Source: Sphingomonas sp. (GTDB lineage: Bacteria > Pseudomonadota > Alphaproteobacteria > Sphingomonadales > Sphingomonadaceae). From it: 64,000 bases of DNA. The DNA lies in NCBI GenBank assembly GCA_017418975.1, contig JAFOMG010000024.1:62001-126000 (forward strand), written 5' to 3'. Both the position numbers and the translations under genes were made by a program. Shown piece after piece: positions 7,607 through 15,248 of this stretch; the stretch's first letter is position 1; each line of letters opens with the position of its first letter. The notes below the pieces were generated by a model. The model saw nothing but the letters and a program-made list of their open reading frames with translations, was not told where the DNA came from and made no database searches.

Positions 7607-7963
7607 GTAACGGGCCTGACTTAATGCGATGCCGCGCGAAGAGCAAGGAAAAGGGGGAGGTAACCAGCGGCAATTACCGTCGTCCCGGCGAAAACCCGGA
7701 TCCCGGTTCCAGCCTTCGCCTTCGCCCGAATTCGCCGGGATGACCATCCTGACTGGAGTCACGCCCCGATCGGCAAACCCCGTCATCCCCGCGCCCCTTC
7801 CTCGTCATCCCCGCGCCGGCGGGGATGACGGCCATTGGGCACGCCTTGTCCCAAGGAGATGAACGCCGACTCGTTTCAGCATGACGGAAAAGAGAGGCTT
7901 CGACATGCAATTCCTTCCCTCGCCACCGGGAATGAAAGGGGCGGAGCCGAATGCCGATCCGTC
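7607..7963. repeat. Intergenic region of palindromic repeats upstream of trcR
   Basis: No gene is supported here; short open frames are repeat-derived. It holds a CCCGG-type pair near 7683-7715, a left half-element at about 7783-7793, a complete REP-like palindrome GTCATCCCCGC/GCGGGGATGAC at 7804-7829, and right after it a second conserved block at 7837-7880. The 7837-7880 block has a near-identical inverted counterpart at 23909-23951 next to the same palindrome. Confidence 0.75.
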
Positions 7964-9010
7964 CTAGGCCGCGACCCGCTCGCCGTGCATCGGGTGCAGC
8001 GCGTTGAGGAACTGGCGGGCGCTCGCTTCCCAGGTGAAGGTCCTGCCATAGGCGGCGCACGCCGCGCGGTCGCGGGTCAGCGCCTCGCCGATGGCCCTGG
8101 TGAGATCGGCATCCATCGCGCCGGTCTCCGGCGTGAGCACGTCGATCGGCCCGGTGACCGGATAGCCGGCGACCGGCACGCCGCAGGCCAGCGCCTCGAT
8201 CATCACCAGCCCGAACGTGTCGGTCTTGCTCGGAAAGACGAACACGTCCGCCGCCGAATAGGCCGAGGCCAGCTCGGCGCCGAACATCGGGCCGAGGAAC
8301 CTCGCCTCGGGAAAGCGGGCCTTGAGCGAAGCGCGTGCCGGCCCGTCGCCCACCACCACCTTGGTGCCCGGGTGCGTCGTCCTGAGGAACGCCTCGAGAT
8401 TCTTCTCGATCGCGACGCGGCCGACATAGAGCTGCACCGGCCCCTCAAGGTCCCGCATCGCCGGATGCGGATCGAGGCCGGGACGGAAATTGGCGAGGTC
8501 CACGCCCCGGCCCCAATGCTTCACATGGGAAAGGCCGTGATCGGTGAGCGACTGGCGGATCGACGGCGTGGAGGCGAGGATCGCCTGGCTCGGTGCGTGG
8601 AACCACTTGATGTAGCGCCAGATCCATTCGGCCGGCACGCCCGAGCGCGCCGACACATAGTCCGGAAACTGGGTGTGATAGGCTGTGGTGAAGGGCATTT
8701 CGTGACGGATGCACCAGCGCCGCGCGGCGACGCACAGCGGCCCTTCGGTGGCGAGATGGATCGCGGCGGGCCCGAACTCCTCGAGCATTGCCCCGACGCT
8801 GGCGACGCGGGCGAGCGCGAGGCGGATCTCCGGATAGGTGGGGCATGGCAGCGAGTAGAAGAGATCGGGCGAGATCACCTCGACCAGATGGCCCTGTTTC
8901 TCGAGCACCCGGCGCACCGATTGCAGCGTGCGCACGACTCCATTCACCTGGGGCTCCCAGGCGTCGGTCACGATAGCTATCCGCACAGGCCCGACCTCCG
9001 TTGCCGTCAC
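7964..9010 (-). CDS. GT4-type glycosyltransferase
   Basis: 348 residues from GTG 9010, which overlaps the stop of the upstream phosphoesterase gene (GTGA), indicating coupled translation. The N-terminal domain begins IAIVTDAWEPQVNGVVRTL; the donor-binding C-terminal domain shows LYVGRVAIEKNLEAFL, VVVGDGPARASL and the E-x7-E region in SKTDTFGLVMIEALACGVPV. These are marks of family GT4 retaining transferases. The acceptor is unknown; its partner is an LpxH-like enzyme, so a membrane glycolipid is a reasonable guess. In-frame codons upstream of 9010 lie inside the previous gene and were rejected as the start. Confidence 0.88.
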   Translation of the reverse strand: MTATEVGPVRIAIVTDAWEPQVNGVVRTLQSVRRVLEKQGHLVEVISPDLFYSLPCPTYPEIRLALARVASVGAMLEEFGPAAIHLATEGPLCVAARRWCIRHEMPFTTAYHTQFPDYVSARSGVPAEWIWRYIKWFHAPSQAILASTPSIRQSLTDHGLSHVKHWGRGVDLANFRPGLDPHPAMRDLEGPVQLYVGRVAIEKNLEAFLRTTHPGTKVVVGDGPARASLKARFPEARFLGPMFGAELASAYSAADVFVFPSKTDTFGLVMIEALACGVPVAGYPVTGPIDVLTPETGAMDADLTRAIGEALTRDRAACAAYGRTFTWEASARQFLNALHPMHGERVAA

Positions 9011-9885
9011 GCAGCCGCCAGTCTGACCCCGGATGCTGCCTCGCTCTCGCGTTTCGCCATCTCTTCGGCCCAATGGAGAATTTCCATGGTACCGTCGTAA
9101 TGCTCAACGAGCGCGGTGCAACCCTCCACCCAATCGCCGTCATTATAGTAGGCGACGCCTTCGATGTTGCGCATCTCGGCAGTGTGGATGTGTCCGGCGA
9201 TCACGCCGTCGACTCCCCGCGCACCGGCTTCGTGCGCGACGATCTCTTCGAATTTCGAAATGAACTCGACTGCGTTCTTCACCTTGGCCTTGGCGTATTT
9301 GCTCAGCGACCAATAGGGCATGTCGAGCCAGCGCCGGACGCGGTTGACCAGCCGGTTCAGGCCCATCATCGCCTCATAGGCGGCGTCGCCCAGATGCGCG
9401 AGCCAGCGGTGCGACATGGTGATCGCGTCGAATTCGTCGCCGTGCAGCACGAGCAGGCGGCGGCCATCGGCGGTGGTATGGATCGCCTGGCGGCGGATAT
9501 GCACCCCGCCGAAGTTCAGCCCCGAGAACTGCCGGAACATCTCGTCGTGATTGCCCGGGATATAGACGATCTCGGTGCCGCGCTTCGCCCGCTTCAGGAA
9601 CCGCCAGACGATGTCGTTGTGCGAATCGGGCCAGTAGAAGCGCTTCTTGAGCGCCCAGCCGTCGATGATGTCGCCGACCAGATACATCACGTCGCAATCG
9701 ACATGGTCGAGAAAGTCGATCAGCATCTCGGCATTGCAGCCTCGCGTGCCGAGATGGATGTCCGAGATCCAGACCGTGCGATAGCGCTTGCGCTCGGTGA
9801 TCGCCTTTTCGGGGATCGACGGAGTCGATGCGTGGAAATCCGCGACATGCTGCGCGTCGAACGGAAGTCTGGTGATCGTGGCCAT
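9007..9885 (-). CDS. UDP-2,3-diacylglucosamine diphosphatase-like metallophosphoesterase
   Basis: 292 residues. All calcineurin-type metal motifs are present: DIHLG (about residue 42), VGDIIDG, GNHDEM and GHIHT. The family (LpxH-like, about 270-290 residues) removes UMP from UDP-2,3-diacylglucosamine in lipid A synthesis, but many paralogues adjacent to a GT4 gene have other nucleotide-linked or lipid substrates. It is coupled to the downstream glycosyltransferase by a GTGA overlap. Whether this is the only LpxH of the organism cannot be judged from the window. Confidence 0.88.
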   Translation of the reverse strand: MATITRLPFDAQHVADFHASTPSIPEKAITERKRYRTVWISDIHLGTRGCNAEMLIDFLDHVDCDVMYLVGDIIDGWALKKRFYWPDSHNDIVWRFLKRAKRGTEIVYIPGNHDEMFRQFSGLNFGGVHIRRQAIHTTADGRRLLVLHGDEFDAITMSHRWLAHLGDAAYEAMMGLNRLVNRVRRWLDMPYWSLSKYAKAKVKNAVEFISKFEEIVAHEAGARGVDGVIAGHIHTAEMRNIEGVAYYNDGDWVEGCTALVEHYDGTMEILHWAEEMAKRESEAASGVRLAAA

Positions 9886-10028
9886 TCAACCAGCCCTGCA
9901 AATGCCCTTGCCTGGCCCGGCTAAATGGCCGCGGAATATTACAATTGGAATCGTTTCGACTTCACGCGGATGTCACAGAAATCTGCATAATCGATCGCTT
10001 ACGCTCTACGAATCGGGCACCCCATAAT

Positions 10029-10649
10029 TCAGGCGGTGATCGGAATGTGCCGCGGCAGCGCCGCCATCCGATCGAGCCAGGCCCGCAGCGCGGGATAGGG
10101 CTGGAGGCTGAATCCGCCCGTCTCGGCGACATGGGTATAGGCATAGAGCGCGATGTCGGCGAGCGTCGGCCGGTCGGCCACGAACCAGTCGCGCTTCGCC
10201 AGATGCTCGTCCATCAGCGCGAGCGCCGCCTCGCCGGCGGCCCGCTTCGCCGGCAGCATCGCCCGTTGCGCGTCGCTCAGATTGTCGAGGCCGATCCAGA
10301 CGGTCCAGAAGCGCAACGTCGCGACATTGGGCTCGTGATTATATTGTTCCCAGAACAGCCAGCGCAGCATGTCCGCGCGCTCGAACCGGTCGTGCGGGAT
10401 CAGGTCGCTGCCATCGGCCAGGTAGAAGCAGGCGGCGTTGCTCTCGGGCAGGAAATCGTCGGCACCGATCTGGAGCACGGGGATGCGGCCATTGGCATTG
10501 ACCCGGCCCAGGAATTCGGGGGTGCGCGTCTCGCCCTTCACGATATCATACTCGCGCCGCGCGAGCGGCAGCCCCAGATGCGCGGCGGTCAGGCGGATCT
10601 TGTAGCAATTGCCCGAAGCGGCATATTCGTGAAGCACCAGCGCAGCCAT
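10029..10649 (-). CDS. Glutathione S-transferase family protein
   Basis: 206 residues. The start has GGGAGGAAAT directly upstream, the same arrangement as for the GST gene at 2299-2937. The N-terminal thioredoxin-like domain starts LVLHEYAASGNCYKIRLTAA, with a Ser/Cys-containing SGNC motif at the catalytic position; RIPVLQI and ESNAACFYLA are the glutathione-site segments, and the C-terminal part is helical (ALALMDEHLAKRDWFVADRP). It probably conjugates or reduces small electrophiles in the cytoplasm. It stands alone, with a 144-base AT-richer gap downstream toward the phosphoesterase gene. Confidence 0.88.
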   Translation of the reverse strand: MAALVLHEYAASGNCYKIRLTAAHLGLPLARREYDIVKGETRTPEFLGRVNANGRIPVLQIGADDFLPESNAACFYLADGSDLIPHDRFERADMLRWLFWEQYNHEPNVATLRFWTVWIGLDNLSDAQRAMLPAKRAAGEAALALMDEHLAKRDWFVADRPTLADIALYAYTHVAETGGFSLQPYPALRAWLDRMAALPRHIPITA

Positions 10650-10740
10650 GATTTCCTCCCTAGCTCAGCCGGTTCTTCGGACCGGGCGGCGCGCGGCGTC
10701 CAATAAAATGCGCCGGGCGAAACATAAGCAAGGCTTATGA

Positions 10741-11331
10741 TCAAATATAGCCGTTCTCCGCCCGCCAGCGCACCGTGCGGCGATGCCAGAGCCATAGCGC
10801 CAGCCCGACCCCCGCAACGAACAGCCAGCCCCAGACATGGCTCCACCAGGGCACCCCGCTCGACGCGCGCAGATCACGGCCATTGGCCTTGTCCAGCGCG
10901 GCATGGCCGACCTCGTTGAGCGGCGCGGCGACCACGCCCCAGTCCGAGCGGAAGAACAGCACATGGCCATATTCGACATTGTACCAGAAGGGCATGCCGA
11001 GAAAGGTCGCCTCGCGCACCGAATAGCCGAACCTGGGCGCGCTCATATTGGCATAGGAGGGCACGGGCGCTTCCAAACCGTAGCTGGCGCGCTTGATCGC
11101 GACATATTGCTCGGCCTTGCTCGGCACGCGCTGGATATGGACGCCATAGGCATCGATCGCCGAGATCATCTCGCCCAGCTCGGGCGGCACCTTCACTTCG
11201 GCCAGATCGTCCACGACCGGGCGGTTCGCCGCCACCCAATAGCGATCCGACAGCAGCAGCGCGCCGGCCAGCACGAGCAGCAGCACGGCACAGAGCAGCT
11301 TGAGCGCCGGATCCTTCCGCAGGAAATGCAT
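10741..11331 (-). CDS. Membrane protein of unknown function, two membrane spans
   Basis: 196 residues. A transmembrane helix lies near residues 11-28 (LLCAVLLLVLAGALLL) and another near 165-183 (VWGWLFVAGVGLALWLW), with about 135 residues between them that would face the periplasm and a short basic cytoplasmic tail. The periplasmic part is rich in aromatic residues (FGYSVREATFLGMPFWYNVE). I do not recognise a family. It follows the flotillin gene by 26 bases on the same strand, so it is probably the third gene of that operon and may interact with the flotillin complex. Confidence 0.75.
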   Translation of the reverse strand: MHFLRKDPALKLLCAVLLLVLAGALLLSDRYWVAANRPVVDDLAEVKVPPELGEMISAIDAYGVHIQRVPSKAEQYVAIKRASYGLEAPVPSYANMSAPRFGYSVREATFLGMPFWYNVEYGHVLFFRSDWGVVAAPLNEVGHAALDKANGRDLRASSGVPWWSHVWGWLFVAGVGLALWLWHRRTVRWRAENGYI

Positions 11332-11357
11332 GCGTCCCCTCCCCCAAGGCGACGCGC

Positions 11358-13112
11358 TCAGCTGCCCGAGCGCGCCTTTCGCGACGCGGCACCGGACGAT
11401 CCCGCCGGCGCGTCGTCATCATCGCCATCGTCCGCCGGCGCCGCGGCGACGCCCTTGACGCCCGTTTCCGCAGCGCCCGCGACGAGCCCGTCGAGCGTGC
11501 CGCCATCGAAGCCCAGCTCGCGCATCAGCCCGTCGATCACCGGCGCCTGGGCGCGGTAGCGCAGCGCCGCCGCCACCGCCGAATTGGCGAGGTTGCGATC
11601 GCCGTCCCCGCCGCTCTCCGCGACCCCGGCCGCGCCGCCGCGCCCGGTGATGCCGTCGACCTGGACGATCTTGATCGAATCGATCGCCTCGAGCGGCTTG
11701 GAGGCTTCGCGGATCACTTCCGGCAGCACCTTGAGCAGCGCCAGCTTGGTCTGGAGCGACATGTTGTCGGAGGAGAGCAGGTTCGCCGCCTCGTTGATCG
11801 CGCGCTGGCCCGCGGCCTCGACTTCGAAGCGGACGCGGTCGGCCTCGGCCTTGAGCTTGGCGGCCTCCGCCTCGCCCTCGGCCTGGAGCCGCGCCGCTTC
11901 GGCGCGGTCGGCCGCCGCCTGCTTCTCGGCATCGGCCTGGACCTTGATGCCGATCGCGGCGCGCTCGGCCTCGCGGGCGGCGTCGATCAGCTCGATGCGC
12001 TTCTGGCGCTCGGCGACCTCGGCCTCGCGCGCGGTGCCGACGCGCTCCTCGGCGATCACCGCCTTGGCGCGCGCCTCGTCGGCGATCGCCCGGGCCTGGC
12101 TCTCCTCGCGGCTCTTGTTCTGCACCGCGATCTGCTGCTCCTGCCGGGCGAGCTCGAGCGCCTGCTCCTGCGCGATCTTGGCCTGCTGCACCGCGCGATC
12201 GGCTTCGATCTGCTGGCTGTCGACCAGCTTCTTGGCTTCGATCTTCGCCTGTTCGGCCTCCTGCTGGCGCAGCGACTGCTCGCGCGCGACTTCCGCGGCC
12301 TGCACCGCACGGCGCATCTCCACCTCGCGCTCCTGCTCGAGCCGGGCGAACTCGGTGTCGCGGCCGATCAGGAAGGACTGGCGCTGCGCCTCGAGATTCT
12401 TGGTCTCGATCTGCACGCGCGTGTCCTGCTCGATGTCGTTGCGCGCCTTCTTGCGCAGCTCGATCTGCTCGGTCAGCTTGGTCAGGCCCTCGGCGTCGAA
12501 GGCATTGTTGGCGTTGAAATGCTCGATCGAGGTCTGGTCGAGGCCGGTGAGCGACACCGATTCCAGCTCCAGCCCGTTCATCGCCAGATCGACCGAGGAA
12601 ACCTGCTGCACCTTCTGGACGAACTCGGCGCGCTGCTCATGGAGCTGCGCCATCGTCATGCCCGCGGCGACCGAGCGCAGCGCATCGACGAACTTGCCCT
12701 CGACCAGCTCCTTGAGCGCATCGGGGTGCATGGTGCGCATGCCGAGCGTCTGCGCCGCGGTGGCGATCGCCTGGGCATCGGGGCGGACGCGGACATAGAA
12801 TTCGGCCTTAACGTCGATGCGCAGGCGATCGAGCGTGATCAGCGCGTCCATGTTCTTGCGCTCCACGGCGAGGCGGACCGTGTTCATGTTGACCGGCATC
12901 GTCTCGTGGAAGACCGGCAGCACCAGCGCGCCGCCGTTGATCACCACCTTCTCGCCCCCAAAGCCCGTCCGGACGAAGCCGATCTCCTTCGAGGCGCGCT
13001 TGTAGAGGCGGGCCAGCATGAGGCCGATGACCAGGAACAGGAGCAGCCCGACGCCGGCATATACGAAATAGGGGATCATCGACGAAGCTCCTTGGGGCAC
13101 GATCGCATTCAT
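11358..13112 (-). CDS. Flotillin family protein (YqiK-like)
   Basis: 584 residues. An N-terminal membrane span (FVYAGVGLLLFLVIGLML, about residues 16-33), an SPFH/PHB domain (ARLYKRASKEIGFVRTGFGG through about residue 200) and a long Glu/Ala/Gln/Arg-rich coiled coil (about 230-450) give the classic flotillin layout; the Gly/Asp-rich end is less ordered. Flotillins scaffold ordered membrane domains in the inner membrane. The alignment I recall with YqiK supports the start at 13112, but a better ribosome site (AAGGAGC) precedes an in-frame ATG at 13079. The upstream neighbour is the YqiJ-like gene, only 3 bases away. Confidence 0.92.
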   Translation of the reverse strand: MNAIVPQGASSMIPYFVYAGVGLLLFLVIGLMLARLYKRASKEIGFVRTGFGGEKVVINGGALVLPVFHETMPVNMNTVRLAVERKNMDALITLDRLRIDVKAEFYVRVRPDAQAIATAAQTLGMRTMHPDALKELVEGKFVDALRSVAAGMTMAQLHEQRAEFVQKVQQVSSVDLAMNGLELESVSLTGLDQTSIEHFNANNAFDAEGLTKLTEQIELRKKARNDIEQDTRVQIETKNLEAQRQSFLIGRDTEFARLEQEREVEMRRAVQAAEVAREQSLRQQEAEQAKIEAKKLVDSQQIEADRAVQQAKIAQEQALELARQEQQIAVQNKSREESQARAIADEARAKAVIAEERVGTAREAEVAERQKRIELIDAAREAERAAIGIKVQADAEKQAAADRAEAARLQAEGEAEAAKLKAEADRVRFEVEAAGQRAINEAANLLSSDNMSLQTKLALLKVLPEVIREASKPLEAIDSIKIVQVDGITGRGGAAGVAESGGDGDRNLANSAVAAALRYRAQAPVIDGLMRELGFDGGTLDGLVAGAAETGVKGVAAAPADDGDDDDAPAGSSGAASRKARSGS

Positions 13113-13115
13113 GGG

Positions 13116-13748
13116 TCACCCATCCAGTCGGGGGAGGTAGAAGTCGCCGCGCGAGATCGCGCGGAAGCATTCGCCTTCGCGGCGGACGAGCAGCACCTGC
13201 TCGCCCTCCTGGAAGACCTGGCCGGCGCCGTCAGGCTCGACCATGACATAATGGACCTGGCCGTGATGGTCCTGGGCGCGGGCGCGGGCGGGCGAGCCCT
13301 GGCTGGCGCGCCCGGTGACAATCTGCGCCGAGGTGCCGATCAGCACCTCGAGCGGCACCGCCGTCGTATGGTCGCGCGGCAGGATCGGCGCCAGCAGCCG
13401 GGCGGCGAGCCCGGTGACCGGCAGCGCGGCGACGCCCACCAGCGGCACCGCGGCGAACATCGGCAGCGGGGCGCCGGTCCAGTCGCGCAGCAGCTGCTGG
13501 AGCATGAGCCCGCCGACCCCGAACACCGCCAGGAAGATGACGATCAGCATCAGCAGCGGCAGCCGTCCGATGCCGAGCCAGGACAGAAAGTCGAAATGGA
13601 GATCGCCATGGACATCGGCATGCAGGTCCGCGTCCACGTCATGCCCGAAGCCGATCACCTGCACGAGGCCGATGAGCAGCATCAGCAATACCGCGACGAC
13701 GAACGCGAAATTCCCTTCGGCAAGAAGGAACGCAAGCACCCTGGACAC
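13116..13748 (-). CDS. YqiJ-like inner-membrane protein with OB-fold domain
   Basis: 210 residues. Membrane spans are seen near residues 13-33 (FAFVVAVLLMLLIGLVQVIG), 62-82 (LPLLMLIVIFLAVFGVGGLM) and 95-115; the Asp/His-rich segment DVDADLHADVHGDLHFDF lies between the first two. The C-terminal 80 residues resemble the NfeD/YqiJ OB-fold domain (IGTSAQIVTG; HYVMVEPDGAG; QVLLVRREGECFRAI). NfeD-type proteins are the usual partners of flotillins, and here the genes are 3 bases apart. It is the first gene of a probable three-gene operon. Confidence 0.9.
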   Translation of the reverse strand: MSRVLAFLLAEGNFAFVVAVLLMLLIGLVQVIGFGHDVDADLHADVHGDLHFDFLSWLGIGRLPLLMLIVIFLAVFGVGGLMLQQLLRDWTGAPLPMFAAVPLVGVAALPVTGLAARLLAPILPRDHTTAVPLEVLIGTSAQIVTGRASQGSPARARAQDHHGQVHYVMVEPDGAGQVFQEGEQVLLVRREGECFRAISRGDFYLPRLDG

Positions 13749-13833
13749 CCCCGATTCGAGGATGGAATCTAGATGCCGATCGATCGTTCCACTAGCGAAA
13801 TCGGAATCTTTTCAGCCGGCTGGGGGCCGGTGC

Positions 13834-14832
13834 TCAGTCGATCGTCAGCACGATCTTGCCGACATGCTCGCCCGATTCCATGCGGGCATGCGCCGCCGGC
13901 GCCTCGGCGAGCGGGAACACCTTGTCGATCACCGGCTTCAGCCTGCCCTCCGTCACGAACGGCCAGACCGTGCGGTGCAGCTCGTCGGCGAGGAGCGCCT
14001 TGAACTCGAGCGGGCGCGGGCGCAGCGTCGATCCGGTCAGCGTCAGCCGCTTGCGCATGATCTCGAAGATCGGGATCGTCGCCTGCATGCCGCCCTGCAC
14101 GGCGATCGACACATGCCGCCCCTCTTCCGCCAGGCACTGGAGGTTGCGCGGCACATAGTCGCCGCCGACCATGTCGAGCACGATGTCGACGCCCCTGCCC
14201 GCCGTGATCTCCATCACCCGGGCGACGAAATCCTCGGCCTTGTAGTCGATCGCGTGATCGGCGCCGATCCGCCGCGCGGCCTCGCACTTGGCCGCCGATC
14301 CCGCGGTGACGATGATCGTCAGCCCGAACAAATTGGCGAGGTGGATCGCCATGGTGCCGATGCCGCTGGTGCCGCCATGGACGAGGATCCACTCGCCCTC
14401 CGTCGCATAGGCGCGCTCGAAGACATTGCTCCACACGGTGAACAGCGTCTCCGGCATCGCCGCCGCCTCGACCATCGACAGCGCGGGCGGCACGGGCAGG
14501 CACTGGCCCTGCGGCGCCACCGCATATTCGGCATAGGCGCCGCCGGCGATCAGCGCGCAGACGCGCTGGCCCAGCAGCTCGCGCGGCACGTCCTCGCCCA
14601 CCGCGGCGACGGTGCCGGCGATCTCCATGCCAAGGATCGAGGGCGCGCCGGGCGGCGGCGGATACAGGCCCTTGCGCTGCATCACCTCGGGCCGGTTCAC
14701 GCCCGCCGCGGCGACCTTGACCAGCAGCTCGCCGCGCCCCGGCCGCGGCACCGGGCGCGACACGGGCACCAGCACCTCGGGCCCGCCCGGCGCCTCGGGG
14801 TCGATTGCCAGCATCGTTTCCGGAAGACCCAT
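13834..14832 (-). CDS. Zinc-independent NAD(P)H-quinone oxidoreductase (MDR superfamily)
   Basis: 332 residues when started at ATG 14832 (MGLPETMLAIDPEAPGGPEV), which gives the usual length; ATGs at 14880 and 14898 would add an untypical leader. The GroES-like domain (VNRPEVMQRKGLYPPPPGAP) and the Rossmann domain (VHGGTSGIGTMAIHLANLFG) are clear, and no zinc-ligand Cys/His set is present. It belongs to the PIG3/quinone oxidoreductase branch that reduces quinones or enones with NADPH. It is divergent from the DUF1192 gene; the two starts are about 78 bases apart. Confidence 0.92.
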   Translation of the reverse strand: MGLPETMLAIDPEAPGGPEVLVPVSRPVPRPGRGELLVKVAAAGVNRPEVMQRKGLYPPPPGAPSILGMEIAGTVAAVGEDVPRELLGQRVCALIAGGAYAEYAVAPQGQCLPVPPALSMVEAAAMPETLFTVWSNVFERAYATEGEWILVHGGTSGIGTMAIHLANLFGLTIIVTAGSAAKCEAARRIGADHAIDYKAEDFVARVMEITAGRGVDIVLDMVGGDYVPRNLQCLAEEGRHVSIAVQGGMQATIPIFEIMRKRLTLTGSTLRPRPLEFKALLADELHRTVWPFVTEGRLKPVIDKVFPLAEAPAAHARMESGEHVGKIVLTID

Positions 14833-14910
14833 CGGCTCGTCGCTTTCGAACGCAGAAGAAACCCGGGGTCTTATTGACATCGGTCCGGCCCCGGTCAACG
14901 CTGGGCCATC

Positions 14911-15108
14911 ATGGACGCCGACGAAAATCTTCCGCGTCGCAAGGACGACCTCGTCGCCCAGCTCGCGAAGCAGGACCTCGATCCCCTTTCGGTTGAGGAG
15001 CTTAACGAGCGTATCGCGCTGCTCGAGGCCGAGATCGCCCGAAGTCGGAACAAAATTTCATTTGCCATTAACCACCGCGCAAGCGCGGACGCTCTATTTA
15101 AGAAATGA
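14911..15108 (+). CDS. DUF1192 family small protein
   Basis: 65 residues. The sequence DLDPLSVEELNERIALLEAE followed by IARSRNKI and a closing ADALFKK is the full DUF1192 pattern: a short coiled-coil-like protein common in Alphaproteobacteria with no known role. It is divergent from the quinone oxidoreductase gene and lies 141 bases before clpA on the same strand. The DNA here is a little AT-richer than its neighbours. Confidence 0.88.
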   Translation: MDADENLPRRKDDLVAQLAKQDLDPLSVEELNERIALLEAEIARSRNKISFAINHRASADALFKK

Positions 15109-15248
15109 GCGTGACGGCACCGGAGATGGGGCGAAACGCCAATCCGCTCCGGTGCGGGGCCGCTGCGCTTGATGCCGGGCCCATGCCTCCCGACATAGGG
15201 GGAGACAGGGGCCGCGTATCCTTTCCGGCCCACAGGAGTTGTACCTGA

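Noticed and set aside
7629..7862. A 77-codon frame in the trcR upstream gap
   Set aside because: It is made of palindromic repeat sequence (Pro/Arg/Gly-rich translation such as RHPRAGGDDG) and has no ribosome site.
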